This document shows positions 1 through 6,327 of a stretch of DNA of 6,327 nucleotides, piece after piece. Where the stretch lies: positions 1 to 6,327 of the forward strand of contig JBDTNQ010000161.1 of NCBI GenBank assembly GCA_039933635.1, written 5' to 3'. A program made the translations under genes and the position numbers. Under the pieces are notes generated by a model. The model was not told where the DNA came from, did not search any database, and saw nothing but the letters and a program-made list of their open reading frames with translations. The number at the start of each line of letters is the position of its first letter. Positions within the stretch are counted from its first letter, which is position 1. The stretch comes from JBDTNQ01 sp039933635 (GTDB taxonomy: Bacteria > Acidobacteriota > Vicinamibacteria > Vicinamibacterales > SCN-69-37).

Positions 1-168
1 CGACACCGATCTGGTGCGTCTCGGTTCTGGTTGATTCAGGCACGACGGCGTTTGGCTGGCTCCTGCAACCCGACGATACGCGGGGGCGACGCCGCCGGCT
101 GTACTGTCTTGCACAGGCACCGGGCAGCGTGCATACCCAGCCGGCCTGGCGTCACGGCGTGAGGCAGG
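1..168. other. Downstream flank without a supported gene
   Basis: After the stop of the receiver-ATPase gene, 168 bases remain to the window edge. I see no clear stem-loop followed by a T-run, no tRNA-like structure and no convincing start with a ribosome binding site. Short open stretches exist in several frames, including a plus-strand frame ending in TGA at 32-34 that could be the tail of a convergent gene, but about ten codons are too few to support it. Confidence 0.5.
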
Positions 169-1383
169 TCAGCGACGGTCGAGGCTGGACGATCCGATCG
201 CCGCCAGCGGCGTCTTCCTGTTGAATCGGGAGAAGATCGTCGGCCGCTTCGTCTTGAGCACTTCAAGACCGGCGAGGCGACGCGCGACCGTGCGGACGGC
301 CGAGCCGAACGCGCTGGTCTCGGCCGGCAGGCGTCGTTCCACCAGGGCCTGGCGCAGCGCCCGTTCATCATGTGGGACGTCGGCATAGGCGCCATCGCCA
401 AACACAATCCTCAGGTCGTCTGGGGAAGCGAACGTCGGATGCGTGTGGTTCATGACCACCGACACGTGCTTGTCGTCCACCCCCTGCTCCCGGATGACCG
501 CAAGGCATTGCTTTGCCAGGTAGAGGGATGGAATCCCGTCGGTCGTGATGAGCAGGACGTCCGAGACCTGATCTTTCAACTTCAGATACGTCTCGATGTG
601 TCCAAAGTCGACGACCACCCAGTCGTACATGCCGACGGCAATGCCGAGCACCCACGACAACGCACTCGGCTCGGTCTGCAGCGCGCCGCCGACCGCGCCT
701 GATGGCAGCACGTGGACGCCATCGACATTGGCGATGAGTCCGGTCCACACGGCTCGATCCAGACGATCCAGATTTCGGATGACATCCTTCAGCGAGTAAC
801 GCGGGTCGAGGCCGGCCATGAACCCGACGAGGCCCCGGTCGAAATCGAAATCCGCCAGGAGCACTGATCTGTTCGTCTCTCGATGGAGCGCCGCCGCAAG
901 CGCGCAGGCGACCGTCGTGCAGCCGGTGCCACCCTTGACGCCGACCACCCCCACCACGCGCGGCTGGCGCACAGTCGGCAGCGTGCGTCCGCGCCGCGCC
1001 ACCGCGTAGGACAGCGCCCTCACGAGCGAATCGGCGGTGCACACGCCCTTGACGAGGTAGTTCTCAGCGCCCTGTCGCACCGTCTCGATCGCCAGCGCCT
1101 CGCTGTCCGACGAACTGAGCACGATCACCGGCACATGCCGCTGCACGGCGCTGAGCGCGCCGAATGTCTCGATGCCACGGCTGTCGGGCAGATTCAAATC
1201 GAGAAGCACGACGTCGATGTCCCCTTCGGCAAGCCGCGTCTTCGCGGTCGCGAGGGAGTCGAGCCGGATCAGCGCCATCTTTCGACCGGCGCCGGCCACG
1301 TCGAGCCACTGCTCCACGATGGCCGCGTAGTCGGGGTCGTCTTCAACGAGCAGCACGCGAATCATGGGGGTCAAGGTCGTCAT
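169..1383 (-). CDS. Receiver-MinD/ParA ATPase fusion, CpaE/TadZ-like
   Basis: A 404-residue cytoplasmic protein. Residues 7-130 form a receiver with Glu14/Asp15/Asp16, phospho-acceptor Asp62 in LLDLNLPDS, Ser90 and Lys112 (YLVKG). Residues 140-375 form a MinD/ParA-superfamily domain: deviant Walker A KGGTGCTT (150-157), a Walker A'-like ADFDFDRG (177-184) and Walker B VVVDF ending near Asp259. Lys150, the signature lysine of deviant Walker A motifs, is kept, but the usual P-loop lysine is Cys155. Loss of that lysine is known in some CpaE/TadZ proteins. The receiver plus ATPase order is typical of CpaE/TadZ, which localise Tad/Flp pilus machinery, but no tad genes are visible here. The tail after 378 is basic and Ser-rich. 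The start at 1383 is an ATGA overlap with the upstream kinase, with GAGGA ten bases before it; Met7 (1365) is an alternative without such a site. It is the last gene of the visible operon and probably its output. Confidence 0.92.
   Translation of the reverse strand: MTTLTPMIRVLLVEDDPDYAAIVEQWLDVAGAGRKMALIRLDSLATAKTRLAEGDIDVVLLDLNLPDSRGIETFGALSAVQRHVPVIVLSSSDSEALAIETVRQGAENYLVKGVCTADSLVRALSYAVARRGRTLPTVRQPRVVGVVGVKGGTGCTTVACALAAALHRETNRSVLLADFDFDRGLVGFMAGLDPRYSLKDVIRNLDRLDRAVWTGLIANVDGVHVLPSGAVGGALQTEPSALSWVLGIAVGMYDWVVVDFGHIETYLKLKDQVSDVLLITTDGIPSLYLAKQCLAVIREQGVDDKHVSVVMNHTHPTFASPDDLRIVFGDGAYADVPHDERALRQALVERRLPAETSAFGSAVRTVARRLAGLEVLKTKRPTIFSRFNRKTPLAAIGSSSLDRR
1380..1383 (-). other. ATGA overlap between kinase 2 and the CpaE-like gene
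   Basis: The stop of the Hpt-containing kinase (Ala-Thr-Pro-stop) and the start of the receiver-ATPase gene overlap as ATGA. Coupled translation would link the amounts of the likely phosphodonor and its likely target. Confidence 0.88.
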
Positions 1384-4088
1384 GGGGTGGCAGTCCTCAG
1401 CGCGTGATCGAGCGCGGCTATTTGCGTGCGGCAGCTCTGCGGGTCCTTCACTTCAGCCGCGGTCTCGAGGGCTCGTGCCACATCGCTCAGCTCGGGATAT
1501 CCGTAGCTGCGCCCGGTGCCCTTGAGATTGTGTCCGTACCGGCGAAGCAGGTCGTAGTCCTGTGTCTTCAGCGCCACGACGAGGGATTGATAGCTGTGCC
1601 GGTGTCGTTCGAGGAACGCCGGCGCCATCGCGGCGACCCGCTCGCCGATCTGGTCCGGCGCGGGGGGTGTGCCCGGTGCCGGCGTCGCTCCGTCGAGCTG
1701 CATCGCAGCATCGAGACGCGCCGCCATGCTGGCGAGGATGGCATCAACGGACGCGCCCACATCCGGATGCAGCGGGTCGAGCATCCGGTACGACACCGAC
1801 ACCGTCCGACCTGCCTCGGCGCCATCCAGCGCCAATTGCTTGCGAATCCGATCCGCGAGAGCCGAGGCGGCCCTCGCGTCGCCAAACACCGCGACGACCA
1901 CGCGCTCGACGGTCCCCACCGGGGCCACTCGGGGCATCAGCATCGCCCAGCCAGACGGCAGCACGCGTGCGACGATGTCGCGCGTGCCGCTCGCTGCCGC
2001 CTGGCGAGAGTCACCTGACGGCCACGCGTCGACCGACTCGACGCCGATGCTGACGAGCGCCACCGAGTCGGCCGGCCACGCCCCGTCCCTAAAGAACGGC
2101 GCCAGCATCGGACGCAGCGACAGGACCGGTAGCGTGAATGAGAACGTGCTCCCAGCGCCCAGCTGGCTCTTGACCGACAGCTGTCCGCCCTGCAGCAGCA
2201 CGAGTTCCTTGCAAATGTAGAGACCGAGTCCCAGGCCGGTCCGACTCGCCTGCGTCGCCTCGGACGCCTGGTAGAGACGCTCGAAGATGCGTTCGGAGAT
2301 CTCCTCGCTGATGCCGCGCCCGGTGTCCGCCACGTCGACACGCAGGAGCGCCGGATCCTGCGGCGGCCGCGCGGCCCGGACCGTGATCGCGCCGCCCTGC
2401 GGCGTGAACTTGATCGCGTTGTCGATGAGAATAATCAAGACCTGTCGGACGCGCAGCGGGTCGGCGTATGCCGGCGGCAGATCGGGAGGGAGGTCGGTGG
2501 ACAGCGTGATCCCGGCCGTCCGCGCGGCGCCGTTCAACGTATTGCACGCGTCTGTCACCGCATCGCTCAGGGAGACCCGCTCTTCGAGCACCGTGAGCTT
2601 GCCCGAACCGAGACGCGTGACGTCGAGGAGATCGTCAATCATCGATTGCAGCTGCTCGATGTTCTTCACGACGATCTCCTCGTACTCGCGCTGTTCCGCG
2701 TTGAGGTCGCCGACCACACCGCTGAGCAGCAGCGTGGTGAATCCCTTGATTGCGGTAAGGGGCGATCGCAGTTCGTGCGACACGCGCGAGAGGAAATCGT
2801 CCTTGAGCCGCATCTCGGCGGTCCGGCTGCGTTCCGAGGCGGCGGCGGCCTGCTTCCGGACGGTGATGTCCATGTTCACGCCGATCACGCGATGCACGTG
2901 ACCGGCCTCGTCGAGCACGATGCGCTGGAGCGCGAACACATCCCGCGCCTCGCCATCCGCCCTCGTGATGCGGAATTCCACCGCCCCCTGGCCCTTCTCC
3001 CGAATCTCCTGTTGGAACGCGGTCTCGAGAGCTGGGAGATCCTCGGGCCACACCATCCGCGTCCACGTCGCGTACGGCACGGACGCCTGCGGCGGGAGCC
3101 CGTAGATCTCGAACATCGTGGCGTCCCACGTCAGCGTCCCGCCCGCGATGTCCCGTTCCCACACCCCCACCTTCGCGGTGGCGGTCGCCATCGACAGGCG
3201 TTCGGTGAGGGATTGCCGTTCGCTGTCCGCCTGCCGGCGGCCGCCGATGTCGGTGTTCATCGACAGGACTCGTACCGGAACCCCGGCGGGGTCGCGTTCA
3301 AGGGCCCAGCGGCTGTGGACGAAGAGGCGGCTCCCGTCGCGCCGCTGGTGCGCCACCTCTCCTTCCCACTGACCGTCGCGCAGCAGCGCCGCTTCGATCT
3401 GCGCGCGAGACTCCGGCAGCGTGGAATTCAGGAGATCGAACGAAATACGGCCGACGGCCTCGTGCTTGGGCCAGCCGGTCATGACCTCGGCGCCGCGACT
3501 CCAGAACAGGACTCGTCCCTCCATGTCGCTGATCACGACCCCGTCCTGGGTCAGGTCGAGGAACGCCGTCTGCTGCGTGAGAATGGCGGTCTGCTCGGCC
3601 AGCAGCGTCGTACGTTCGAACAGCTCGGAGCTGCAGGTGAGGACTTCCGACTCGAGCATCTGGCTGTAGGTGTTGTAGTACTCGCCGTACGCCTTGAGGC
3701 GCAGCAGGTTCCGGACCCGGGCGCGCAGTTCTTCCCGATCGACGGGCTTGCTCAGGATGTCCTCGGCCCCGGTGGCGAGGCCGAGCATCGTGGATTCGCG
3801 CTTGTCGAGGGCGGTCACCATGATGATCGGGATGTGCTTGGTCGATACGTTGCTCTTGAGTTCGATGGCCACCTTGTAGCCGTCCGTACGGGGCATCAGG
3901 ACGTCGAGGAGGATGAGGTCAGGTGGTTCCTTCGTCACCATGGCCAGCGCCTCGTCTCCACCCGACGCCGACTGAAGGACGTAGCCGTCCGACGCGAGCA
4001 TGGCCTCCAGCACCTGTCTGTTCTGACGCTGATCGTCGACGATCAGAATCCGTGCCGGATGCGACACGGCGGCGGGTTGCACGCTCAT
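1380..4088 (-). CDS. Multidomain histidine kinase, REC-PAS-PAS-HisKA-HATPase-uncharacterised region-Hpt
   Basis: A 902-residue soluble kinase with no membrane segments. Order: receiver 12-130 (Asp62 phospho-acceptor, Thr92, Lys114); helical linker 132-178 with a near-repeat (AEQTAIL/TQQTAFL) suggesting a signalling coiled coil; PAS 1 about 175-285; PAS 2 about 300-412, PAS_3-like; HisKA with His438 in SHELRSPL (codon 2777-2775); HATPase with N-box DNAIKF (Asn557; the usual first Asn is Ile553), G1 box DTGRGI and G2 box GLGLGL to about 655; an unassigned region 660-770; an Ala/Pro-rich linker about 796-812; and a C-terminal Hpt with His853 in GHNLKG (codon 1532-1530). The start is the ATG at 4088, which forms an ATGA overlap with the previous stop and directly precedes the receiver. 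An in-frame GTG at 4169 would add 27 residues, but these run inside the preceding gene and look like shadow sequence. The domain order suggests His438 to Asp62 to His853 phosphotransfer, then on to a separate receiver. Confidence 0.95.
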   Translation of the reverse strand: MSVQPAAVSHPARILIVDDQRQNRQVLEAMLASDGYVLQSASGGDEALAMVTKEPPDLILLDVLMPRTDGYKVAIELKSNVSTKHIPIIMVTALDKRESTMLGLATGAEDILSKPVDREELRARVRNLLRLKAYGEYYNTYSQMLESEVLTCSSELFERTTLLAEQTAILTQQTAFLDLTQDGVVISDMEGRVLFWSRGAEVMTGWPKHEAVGRISFDLLNSTLPESRAQIEAALLRDGQWEGEVAHQRRDGSRLFVHSRWALERDPAGVPVRVLSMNTDIGGRRQADSERQSLTERLSMATATAKVGVWERDIAGGTLTWDATMFEIYGLPPQASVPYATWTRMVWPEDLPALETAFQQEIREKGQGAVEFRITRADGEARDVFALQRIVLDEAGHVHRVIGVNMDITVRKQAAAASERSRTAEMRLKDDFLSRVSHELRSPLTAIKGFTTLLLSGVVGDLNAEQREYEEIVVKNIEQLQSMIDDLLDVTRLGSGKLTVLEERVSLSDAVTDACNTLNGAARTAGITLSTDLPPDLPPAYADPLRVRQVLIILIDNAIKFTPQGGAITVRAARPPQDPALLRVDVADTGRGISEEISERIFERLYQASEATQASRTGLGLGLYICKELVLLQGGQLSVKSQLGAGSTFSFTLPVLSLRPMLAPFFRDGAWPADSVALVSIGVESVDAWPSGDSRQAAASGTRDIVARVLPSGWAMLMPRVAPVGTVERVVVAVFGDARAASALADRIRKQLALDGAEAGRTVSVSYRMLDPLHPDVGASVDAILASMAARLDAAMQLDGATPAPGTPPAPDQIGERVAAMAPAFLERHRHSYQSLVVALKTQDYDLLRRYGHNLKGTGRSYGYPELSDVARALETAAEVKDPQSCRTQIAALDHALRTATP
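1394..1398 (-). promoter_or_regulatory. Shine-Dalgarno-like GAGGA before the CpaE-like gene
   Basis: GAGGA on the minus strand lies ten bases upstream of the ATG at 1383, inside the end of the kinase gene. The spacing is slightly long but usable. It favours the 1383 start over the in-frame ATG at 1365. Confidence 0.5.
4085..4088 (-). other. ATGA overlap between the DivK-like gene and kinase 2
   Basis: The ATG of the second kinase and the TGA of the single-domain regulator share bases as ATGA. This classic coupling arrangement decides the kinase start over the in-frame GTG 81 bases upstream. No strong Shine-Dalgarno is visible in front of it. Confidence 0.85.
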
Positions 4089-4468
4089 GCCGGTTTCATT
4101 TCGAGGCGGGCGGCGATGGTCTCGAGAAACTGGCGATACTCGATCGGCTTCGCGATGTACCCGTCGCACCCCGCGGCTCGAATGCGCGCCTCGTCGCCTT
4201 TCATGGCCAGGGCCGTCAGGGCGATCACGGGAATCGCGCGCGTCGCATCGCTCTTCTTGAGCAGGGACGTGGCTTCGAGGCCGTCCATCCCTGGCAACTG
4301 AATATCCATCAGAATCAGCTGGGGCTGGCCGTCGCGCGCCATCGTCAGTCCGGCCTCGGCATTGGTGGCAGTCAGCACGGTGTGGCCCCGCGACTGCAGC
4401 AGAAAGACGGCCAGCGACATGTTGGCGGCGTTGTCTTCGACGATCAGCACGGTCGCCACGTCAGGCAC
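4085..4468 (-). CDS. Single-domain response regulator, DivK/CheY-like
   Basis: A 127-residue protein made only of a receiver domain, so it should act by phosphorylation-dependent binding to a partner or as a phosphorelay shuttle. All receiver landmarks are present: the acidic pair Glu11/Asp12, phospho-acceptor Asp55 in MDIQLPGMDG, Thr85 and Lys107 followed by Pro. From memory, the segment ALTALAMKGDEARIRAAGC and the C-terminal KPI...FLETI stretch strongly resemble Caulobacter DivK; orthology is not claimed. The chosen start is a GTG whose codon overlaps the stop of the upstream kinase (GTGCCTGA). Two further GTG codons at residues 4 and 7 are possible starts, but residue 7 lies in the first beta strand. 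No strong Shine-Dalgarno is visible, which fits coupled translation. The stop overlaps the next gene's ATG by 4 bp. It lies between two kinases, so either could phosphorylate it. Confidence 0.93.
   Translation of the reverse strand: MPDVATVLIVEDNAANMSLAVFLLQSRGHTVLTATNAEAGLTMARDGQPQLILMDIQLPGMDGLEATSLLKKSDATRAIPVIALTALAMKGDEARIRAAGCDGYIAKPIEYRQFLETIAARLEMKPA
4461..4468 (-). other. Stop/start overlap GTGCCTGA between kinase 1 and the DivK-like gene
   Basis: The GTG start of the single-domain regulator lies five bases before the TGA that ends the upstream kinase, giving an 8-bp overlap in a different frame. No good Shine-Dalgarno precedes the GTG, so translation is probably coupled to the upstream gene. 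This supports co-transcription. Confidence 0.8.
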
Positions 4469-6327
4469 CCCGCTTTCGGCCGAGCATGGCGCGCTGGACC
4501 TCGGTGGTGAACCGCTCGTGGTCGAGGTCTTGTTTCCCGATCACCGCTGATACCGCCCCTTGCAACCGGGTGCGATCGTCAGCGGTGATTTCCTTGGCCG
4601 TGACGACAACAACAGGAATGCTGGCAGTCTCGGGACTGTCGCCGAGCGCTGCCACCACTTCGAAGCCGTTCACTCCAGGCATCAAGAGATCGAGGACGAT
4701 GAGGTCCGGGTGTTCCCGGTGCGCGAGCTCAATCGCCTCGCGCCCGCTGTGCGCCTGGAGCACGACGTCGGCCACACCCTGGACGTGGACCGCGGCGAGC
4801 TCCACCGCTTTCGGGTCATCGTCAACCACCAGCACCTTCAGCGTGTCTCCGCCCGACACAGGCAACAGGCCGATGTCGATGAGGGCCTCGGACAGTTGCT
4901 GGCGGGAAATCGGCTTCTCGATGACGGCCGCGGCGCCGAGTGCAAATCCCCGATTGCGATCCGCGACAATCGAGATGATGACGATCGGAATGCGGCGCAG
5001 ACTCGCCGTCTGATTGAGCCGGCCGAGGAACTCCCAACCGTCCATGTTGGGTAACATGATGTCGACCGTGATCAGCGACAGCGGCTGCTGTCCGGCGATC
5101 GCCAGCGCCGCTTCGGCCGAGGCCGCGTGCAGCACCCTGAAGCCCTCGGCCTCGAGCTGCAGGCGGATCAGCTCGGCTGACTTGTAGTCGTCCTCCACGA
5201 CGAGGGCCGTCCGGGGGCCTTCGGGGGCCTGCAGACCAGGCGCCATCGGCGTTCTGATTGGCGTCAGGTTGTCTTCGTCGACGCGTCTCAGCGGCAGCCA
5301 GACCGTGAGACACGAGCCCAGCCCAACGGCACTCTGAACCGCCACCGAGCCTCCGTGCAACTCAGCCAGCAGCTTGACCATCGCCAGACCGAGTCCCGTC
5401 CCCTCGAACTTGCGCGCCAACCCGCTGTCGATCTGCGTGAACGGAATGAACAGCCGCTCGAGACCCTCGCGCGAAATACCAATGCCGTTGTCGGTGACGG
5501 AAATCTCCAGGAACTCCTTGAACTCGTTGTTCACCAACGGCACGGCTCGACCCGGCCAGGGGCCGCTCAGCCGGCCGACTGCGGCACGCGGCACGCTGGT
5601 CACGCGGAGCGTCACGTTCCCGCCATCGTTGGAGAACTTCACCGCATTCGAGAGCAGGTTGTAGATGATCTGCTTGACCTTGCGCGGGTCGGCCTCGAAG
5701 TCGCCTAACGTTTCCGACGCGTCCACGGTGAGCTGGATGCCGCGTGTGGCGGCCTTTTCTCTGATGATCGACAGGCTGTCCTCGCACAAGGACGCCACGT
5801 CGACGCACTCGAGATCCAGCTGCATCTTCCCCGCCTCGACCTTCGACAAATCGAGGATGTCGTTGATCAAGGCAAGCAGGTGCTTGCCGCTGCTGAAGAT
5901 GTCGGCGGTGAAGCCGCGCTGCTGGGCGGTCATCTCGCCCACGAGGCCGTCCTTCAGTACTTCGGAGAAGCCGATGATCGCGTTCAGGGGCGTCCGTAAC
6001 TCGTGCGACATGTTGGCCAGGAACTCGGACTTCATGCGGCTGGCATGTTCCAGTTCGAGGTTCTTCCGTTGGAGCGCGTGCTCGATGCGCTTCAGTTCCG
6101 TCATATCGCGCGCGGCCGCGAACACGCCCTGCAGGCGGCGGTCGCGGTCATGGAACGTCGTCGCGTTGTAGGACACGACCGTCAGGGCGCCGTCCCGGGC
6201 ACGCGCCGTCAGCTCGTAATTGGTCACCTTGCCTTCGGTCAGCACCCGACTGATGCCTGCCTCCGCCCAGTGCGGATCGGTGAAGTAGTTCTTGAACGGC
6301 GCGCCGATCAGCTCGTCGCGCGTGCAG
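4461..6327 (-). CDS. Hybrid sensor histidine kinase, PAS-HisKA-HATPase-REC-REC (5' end outside window)
   Basis: A sensor kinase that would autophosphorylate on histidine and pass the phosphoryl group to its own receivers or to partners. The reading frame stays open to the window edge; 621 complete codons are visible. A GTG at 6245 is in frame but lies inside a PAS domain, so it is not the true start. Numbering visible residues from the first full codon (6326): C-terminal part of a PAS domain about 4-80; HisKA with phospho-acceptor His108 in SHELRTPL (codon 6005-6003); HATPase with N-box Asn223/Asn227, G1 box DNGIGI (279-284) and G2 box GTGLGLA; receiver 1 with Asp422 and Lys471; receiver 2 with Asp546 (codon 4691-4689) and Lys598. 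Receiver 2 has GKQ where KP is usual. There is no Hpt and no membrane segment in the visible part. A Gly/Pro-rich insert (about 245-270) separates the N-box strand from the G1 box. The stop overlaps the next gene by 8 bp. The family is secure; the signal is unknown. Confidence 0.95.
   Translation of the reverse strand, partial: CTRDELIGAPFKNYFTDPHWAEAGISRVLTEGKVTNYELTARARDGALTVVSYNATTFHDRDRRLQGVFAAARDMTELKRIEHALQRKNLELEHASRMKSEFLANMSHELRTPLNAIIGFSEVLKDGLVGEMTAQQRGFTADIFSSGKHLLALINDILDLSKVEAGKMQLDLECVDVASLCEDSLSIIREKAATRGIQLTVDASETLGDFEADPRKVKQIIYNLLSNAVKFSNDGGNVTLRVTSVPRAAVGRLSGPWPGRAVPLVNNEFKEFLEISVTDNGIGISREGLERLFIPFTQIDSGLARKFEGTGLGLAMVKLLAELHGGSVAVQSAVGLGSCLTVWLPLRRVDEDNLTPIRTPMAPGLQAPEGPRTALVVEDDYKSAELIRLQLEAEGFRVLHAASAEAALAIAGQQPLSLITVDIMLPNMDGWEFLGRLNQTASLRRIPIVIISIVADRNRGFALGAAAVIEKPISRQQLSEALIDIGLLPVSGGDTLKVLVVDDDPKAVELAAVHVQGVADVVLQAHSGREAIELAHREHPDLIVLDLLMPGVNGFEVVAALGDSPETASIPVVVVTAKEITADDRTRLQGAVSAVIGKQDLDHERFTTEVQRAMLGRKRGA

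Noticed and set aside
36..407. A minus-strand frame of 123 codons overlapping the end of the CpaE-like gene
   Set aside because: Arg/Ser/Pro-rich out-of-frame translation over a conserved ATPase C-terminus; no domain. Only its last 45 or so codons lie outside the real gene.
4029..4046. Perfect 18-bp palindrome CTGATCGTCGACGATCAG
   Set aside because: It encodes the conserved receiver strand Leu-Ile-Val-Asp-Asp-Gln at the start of kinase 2. Codon choice in a GC-rich genome explains it, and there is no nearby promoter-like spacing. It could be an operator only by coincidence.
4089..4169. GTG-initiated N-terminal extension of 27 residues on kinase 2
   Set aside because: It would overlap the whole end of the preceding receiver gene, is rich in Arg with no domain match, and is made unnecessary by the ATGA overlap start at 4088.
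2646..4301. A long plus-strand open frame (551 codons) antisense to kinase 2
   Set aside because: It runs antisense through well-defined REC, PAS and HisKA domains and into the DivK-like gene. Its Arg/His/Pro/Gly-rich translation has no recognisable domain, and long antisense open frames are expected in GC-rich coding DNA.
5211..5229. Short tandem repeat of about 10 bp (CGGGGGCCTT repeated)
   Set aside because: It lies in the Pro/Gly-rich linker before receiver 1 of the first kinase and encodes Pro-Glu-Gly-Pro. Two imperfect units are consistent with linker slippage or chance.
4461..6245. Kinase 1 starting at the GTG at 6245
   Set aside because: The same frame continues upstream to the window edge and encodes PAS-like sequence (DELIGAPF...YFTDP), so the true start is outside the window.

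Overview
This GC-rich window carries a block of signal-transduction genes, all on the minus strand and transcribed from the right edge (6327) toward the left. Coding density is very high, and all three visible gene junctions are stop/start overlaps of 4-8 bp. That points to one translationally coupled operon whose promoter and first codons lie beyond position 6327. The base composition, the style of the PAS/hybrid kinases and the mix of DivK-like and CpaE-like proteins suggest an environmental GC-rich Gram-negative bacterium. Acidobacteriota of the Vicinamibacteria type is my first guess and a deltaproteobacterial-like lineage my second. This is an inference from style only; no phylogenetic marker is present.

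Layout in transcription order: (1) 6327-4461, a 5'-truncated hybrid histidine kinase (PAS-HisKA-HATPase-REC-REC); (2) 4468-4085, a stand-alone single-domain receiver resembling DivK; (3) 4088-1380, a second histidine kinase with an unusual order (REC-PAS-PAS-HisKA-HATPase-uncharacterised region-Hpt); (4) 1383-169, a receiver fused to a MinD/ParA-superfamily ATPase of the CpaE/TadZ type. Positions 1-168 are downstream of the operon and hold no gene or terminator I can support.

Together the genes encode two autokinase cores, five receiver domains and one histidine phosphotransfer domain, with no DNA-binding or cyclic-di-GMP catalytic output that I recognise. The simplest model is a multistep phosphorelay. 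The second kinase's own receiver and Hpt would shuttle phosphoryl groups between the two kinases, the DivK-like protein and the receiver of the CpaE-like ATPase. The likely output is protein-protein, for example spatial positioning at a pole or control of a pilus or motility machine, rather than direct transcriptional control. The phosphotransfer directions and the output are inferred, not visible in the sequence.
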